A stretch of DNA of 17,242 nucleotides from XYD12-FULL-36-8 sp041739035. Its GTDB lineage: Bacteria; Bacteroidota; Ignavibacteria; Ignavibacteriales; Ignavibacteriaceae. The notes beneath the pieces are model-generated. The model worked only from the letters and a program-made list of their open reading frames with translations, was not told the origin of the DNA and did not search any database. The translations under genes and the position numbers were made by a program. Where the stretch lies: NCBI GenBank assembly GCA_041739035.1, contig JBGSOQ010000300.1, positions 1 to 17,242 on the forward strand. The letters are read 5' to 3'. Of this stretch, positions 15,240 through 17,242 are shown in pieces (within the stretch, counting starts at the first letter, position 1; each line of letters begins with the position of its first letter).

Positions 15240-16757
15240 GTGGAATTTAACCTTACATACATTTTCGAGAGTCTTAAATTTCTTAAACCTGAAATTACGG
15301 TTGCTGTTTTCTTGGTCATCTTAGTTACTGTAGATTTAATTTTAGGAAAAAGGAACAAGCAAGTTCTCCCATTTATCGCTTTAGCGGGACTATTAGTCAC
15401 CGGATTTTTCGTAATTCAACAATTCAGTACATCAGCGTTTGCATCTGTTCAAAATAACATTGGCAATTTTGGACTGATCGCTGTCGATTCTTTTGGAAAT
15501 TACTTCAAACTGATCATAATACTATCATCCATTTTTGTGGTATTGTTCTCAATATCATCAAGTGAGATTAAGCAGGCATTTGATCGCCACGGAGAATATT
15601 ATTCCTTGATTTTCGGAATGATTCTCGGAATGATGCTGATGGTTTCATCTGCGGATCTAATTCTCATTTATCTTTCCATTGAACTTGTTTCTTTATCTTC
15701 ATATGTACTTGCCGGATTTACAAAACAATCGCTTCGAAACAGCGAAGCATCTCTTAAATATATTATTTATGGAGGTACTGCTTCCGGCATCATGCTGTTT
15801 GGAATTTCAATCCTTTACGGCATTATGGGAACAACTAATCTATATGCGATCAACACAATTTTACAGAATGGGGCATTCCAGCCATTGGCATTGATCGTTT
15901 CTTGTATATTGATTTTCACCGGATTCGGATTCAAAATTTCCGTTGCACCTTTTCATTTTTGGACACCCGATGTTTATGAAGGTGCTCCAATCGCAATCAC
16001 AGCTTATTTGTCAATCGCCAGTAAAGCAGCAGGCTTTGCGTTACTAATCAGATTTATTAAAGTCACGTTCATTCAGAGTATCAGTTCAGATGGTTATTGG
16101 CAGCTGCTCAGTGTTATTGATTGGAAGAGTTTCTTGATAATGATTTCTATACTGACCATGACGCTCGGCAACTTTTCTGCTCTTTGGCAGGATAATCTAA
16201 AAAGAATGCTAGCTTATTCGAGTATTGCACATGCAGGATATCTGCTGTTAGGAATTGCGGTTTTCTCAGATCAAGGTATCATGGCAATCTTGATCTATTT
16301 CTTAATCTACTTATTCATGAATTTGGGAGCATTCTTTGTCGTTATGTTAATTGCAAACAAAATCGGCAGCGAAGAAATTGATGAGTATGATGGAATAGGA
16401 TATAAATCGCCCTTGCTTGGCGTTTCATTAGCTGTATTTTTGGTTTCACTTACCGGGCTGCCACCAACAGCTGGTTTTATTGCAAAACTTTATCTCTTCA
16501 TTGCTCTAGTTGATGCAAAAATGATTGCAGTCGCCATCATAGCTTTATTGAATACAGTCGTATCACTTTATTATTATGTTAGAGTTCTTAAGCACATGTT
16601 TTTAACAAAGCCAAAAAATGAGGAAGAGAAAATTTCCATTAGTTTTTCAGATACATTAATCTTATTAGCTCTTCTAATTCCGGTTTTCGTTTTCGGATTA
16701 TATTTCACACCAATCGTTAATCTCGCAAGGAATTCGATAGCTCTTCTTGGTTTTTAA
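15240..16757 (+). CDS. nuoN: NADH-quinone oxidoreductase subunit N (antiporter-like)
   Basis: This 505-residue membrane subunit is the antiporter-like channel nearest the quinone site. Conserved residues are E148 (LSIELVSLSSYVLAGF), K173 (SEASLKYIIYG), K232 (GFKISVAPFHFWTPDVYEGA), K262 (SKAAGF) and K416 (GFIAKLYLF), matching E. coli E133, K158, K217, K247 and K395. The start is GTG at 15240, 12 bp after nuoM. The encoded N-terminus (EFNLTYIFESLKFLKPEI) is as expected for Bacteroidota/Chlorobi NuoN. It is the last nuo gene; a weak terminator candidate follows. Confidence 0.96.
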   Translation: MEFNLTYIFESLKFLKPEITVAVFLVILVTVDLILGKRNKQVLPFIALAGLLVTGFFVIQQFSTSAFASVQNNIGNFGLIAVDSFGNYFKLIIILSSIFVVLFSISSSEIKQAFDRHGEYYSLIFGMILGMMLMVSSADLILIYLSIELVSLSSYVLAGFTKQSLRNSEASLKYIIYGGTASGIMLFGISILYGIMGTTNLYAINTILQNGAFQPLALIVSCILIFTGFGFKISVAPFHFWTPDVYEGAPIAITAYLSIASKAAGFALLIRFIKVTFIQSISSDGYWQLLSVIDWKSFLIMISILTMTLGNFSALWQDNLKRMLAYSSIAHAGYLLLGIAVFSDQGIMAILIYFLIYLFMNLGAFFVVMLIANKIGSEEIDEYDGIGYKSPLLGVSLAVFLVSLTGLPPTAGFIAKLYLFIALVDAKMIAVAIIALLNTVVSLYYYVRVLKHMFLTKPKNEEEKISISFSDTLILLALLIPVFVFGLYFTPIVNLARNSIALLGF

Positions 16758-16769
16758 TACCCAATAGAT

Positions 16770-16795
16770 TCATTGATTTTACTTAGTGATTTTTC
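16770..16795 (+). terminator. Weak intrinsic terminator candidate after nuoN
   Basis: TCATTGA (16770-16776), a 6-nt loop and TTAGTGA (16783-16789) form a 7-bp stem with two G-U pairs, followed directly by TTTTTCT. It lies 13 bp past the nuoN stop, where the operon should end. The stem is AT-rich and weak. Confidence 0.35.
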
Positions 16796-16925
16796 TACTT
16801 TGTTGTCAAAATTTTTCGATAGTCACCTTATTACAAACCCAATTTCTTATAGTTGAGATGTTAATCGATGAGAGATTGGTGTGTATCATCACACAGTTTG
16901 TACTTATTATTTTTTATTTTGCAGT

Positions 16926-17242
16926 ATGATACTCCCAATTTATTTAGATAACCACGCAACGACTCCAATGGATCCGCAAGTATTTGAGGCAATGAGACCG
17001 TATTTTCTTGAGAAGTTTGGAAATGCATCAAGTAAAAATCATAGATTCGGGTGGGAAGCTGAAAGTGCCGTGGAACTCGCACGGAAACAAGCTGCCAATA
17101 TAATTAATGCAGAGCCGAATGAAATTATTTTCACAAGCGGAGCAACTGAATCAATTAATTTAGCAATAAAAGGTATAGCTGAAGCTTATCAAGCTAAAGG
17201 CAAACATATTGTTTCAAGTGCGATCGAACATTCTGCTGTTTT
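16926..17242 (+). CDS. iscS: Cysteine desulfurase (IscS-like), 5' part only
   Basis: There are 105 codons from the ATG to the window edge with no stop; the family is about 380-400 residues, so about a quarter is visible. This PLP enzyme removes sulfur from L-cysteine to give alanine and an enzyme persulfide for Fe-S cluster and thiolation pathways. The N-terminal sequence has PIYLDNHATTPMDPQVFEAM, then FGNASS and HRFGWEAE, the IscS-like segment. FTSGATESINLAIKG (69-83) is the PLP-phosphate loop, and IEHSAV (100-105) holds the histidine H102 that stacks on the PLP ring. The catalytic lysine and cysteine lie outside. IscS versus NifS cannot be settled from this part. It is 168 bp past nuoN on the same strand and could supply sulfur for the complex I clusters, but the spacing suggests its own transcription unit. 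Confidence 0.93.
   Translation, partial: MILPIYLDNHATTPMDPQVFEAMRPYFLEKFGNASSKNHRFGWEAESAVELARKQAANIINAEPNEIIFTSGATESINLAIKGIAEAYQAKGKHIVSSAIEHSAV

Noticed and set aside
16879..16894. GTGTG-TATCAT-CACAC palindrome ahead of the cysteine desulfurase
   Set aside because: The 5-bp stem is short and separated from the following T-rich stretch by about 10 bases, so it is a poor terminator. It could be an operator, but a single 5-bp half-site pair in AT-rich DNA is not enough to call.
1..17242. CRISPR arrays, tRNA or rRNA genes
   Set aside because: I saw no regularly spaced direct repeats, no cloverleaf-like sequence with a T-loop motif and no conserved rRNA segment on either strand. A covariance-model scan would be needed to exclude short RNAs fully.

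Overview
The window is AT-rich bacterial DNA from what is probably an Ignavibacteria-like member of the Bacteroidota/Chlorobi group. This placement is an inference. It rests on an 11-subunit nuo operon without nuoEFG, a biotin-dependent Na+-pumping methylmalonyl-CoA decarboxylase cluster, a four-helix-bundle/IVS-type gene, weak or absent Shine-Dalgarno sites on most genes, and a REP-like motif of a kind I recall from this group. No rRNA or marker gene is present to confirm it.

Layout: (1) 1-~1212, minus strand: most of an IS110-family insertion sequence whose transposase runs off the left edge. Its non-coding left end (957-~1212) can fold and is a candidate bridge-RNA locus. It abuts a REP-like motif (1211-1237). 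(2) 1248-5292, minus strand: a compact operon transcribed mce-mmdA-mmdD-mmdC-mmdB. It encodes methylmalonyl-CoA epimerase and all subunits of the Na+-translocating methylmalonyl-CoA decarboxylase. (3) 5293-5911: an AT-rich divergent intergenic region with a terminator-like hairpin on the minus strand and a sigma70-like promoter candidate ahead of nuoA. (4) 5912-16757, plus strand: nuoA-B-C-D-H-I-J-K-L-M-N, tightly packed with several start/stop overlaps. The only break is a 467-bp IVS-like insertion between nuoC and nuoD. That insertion has imperfect inverted repeats of at least 33 bp at its ends and carries a four-helix-bundle gene interrupted by one in-frame TAA. (5) 16926 to the right edge, plus strand: the start of an IscS-type cysteine desulfurase.

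Functionally, two membrane ion pumps face away from each other. The Mmd complex would use the free energy of decarboxylating methylmalonyl-CoA to propionyl-CoA to export Na+. The Nuo complex has the quinone-reducing connecting module and the full antiporter-like membrane arm, but no NADH-oxidising module in this operon. Its electron donor is therefore either supplied by genes elsewhere or is not NADH.

The observations most worth following up are the IS110 left end, where a predicted RNA loop resembles the REP-like DNA flanking the element, and the IVS-type inverted-repeat element sitting in the nuo operon rather than in a 23S rRNA gene.
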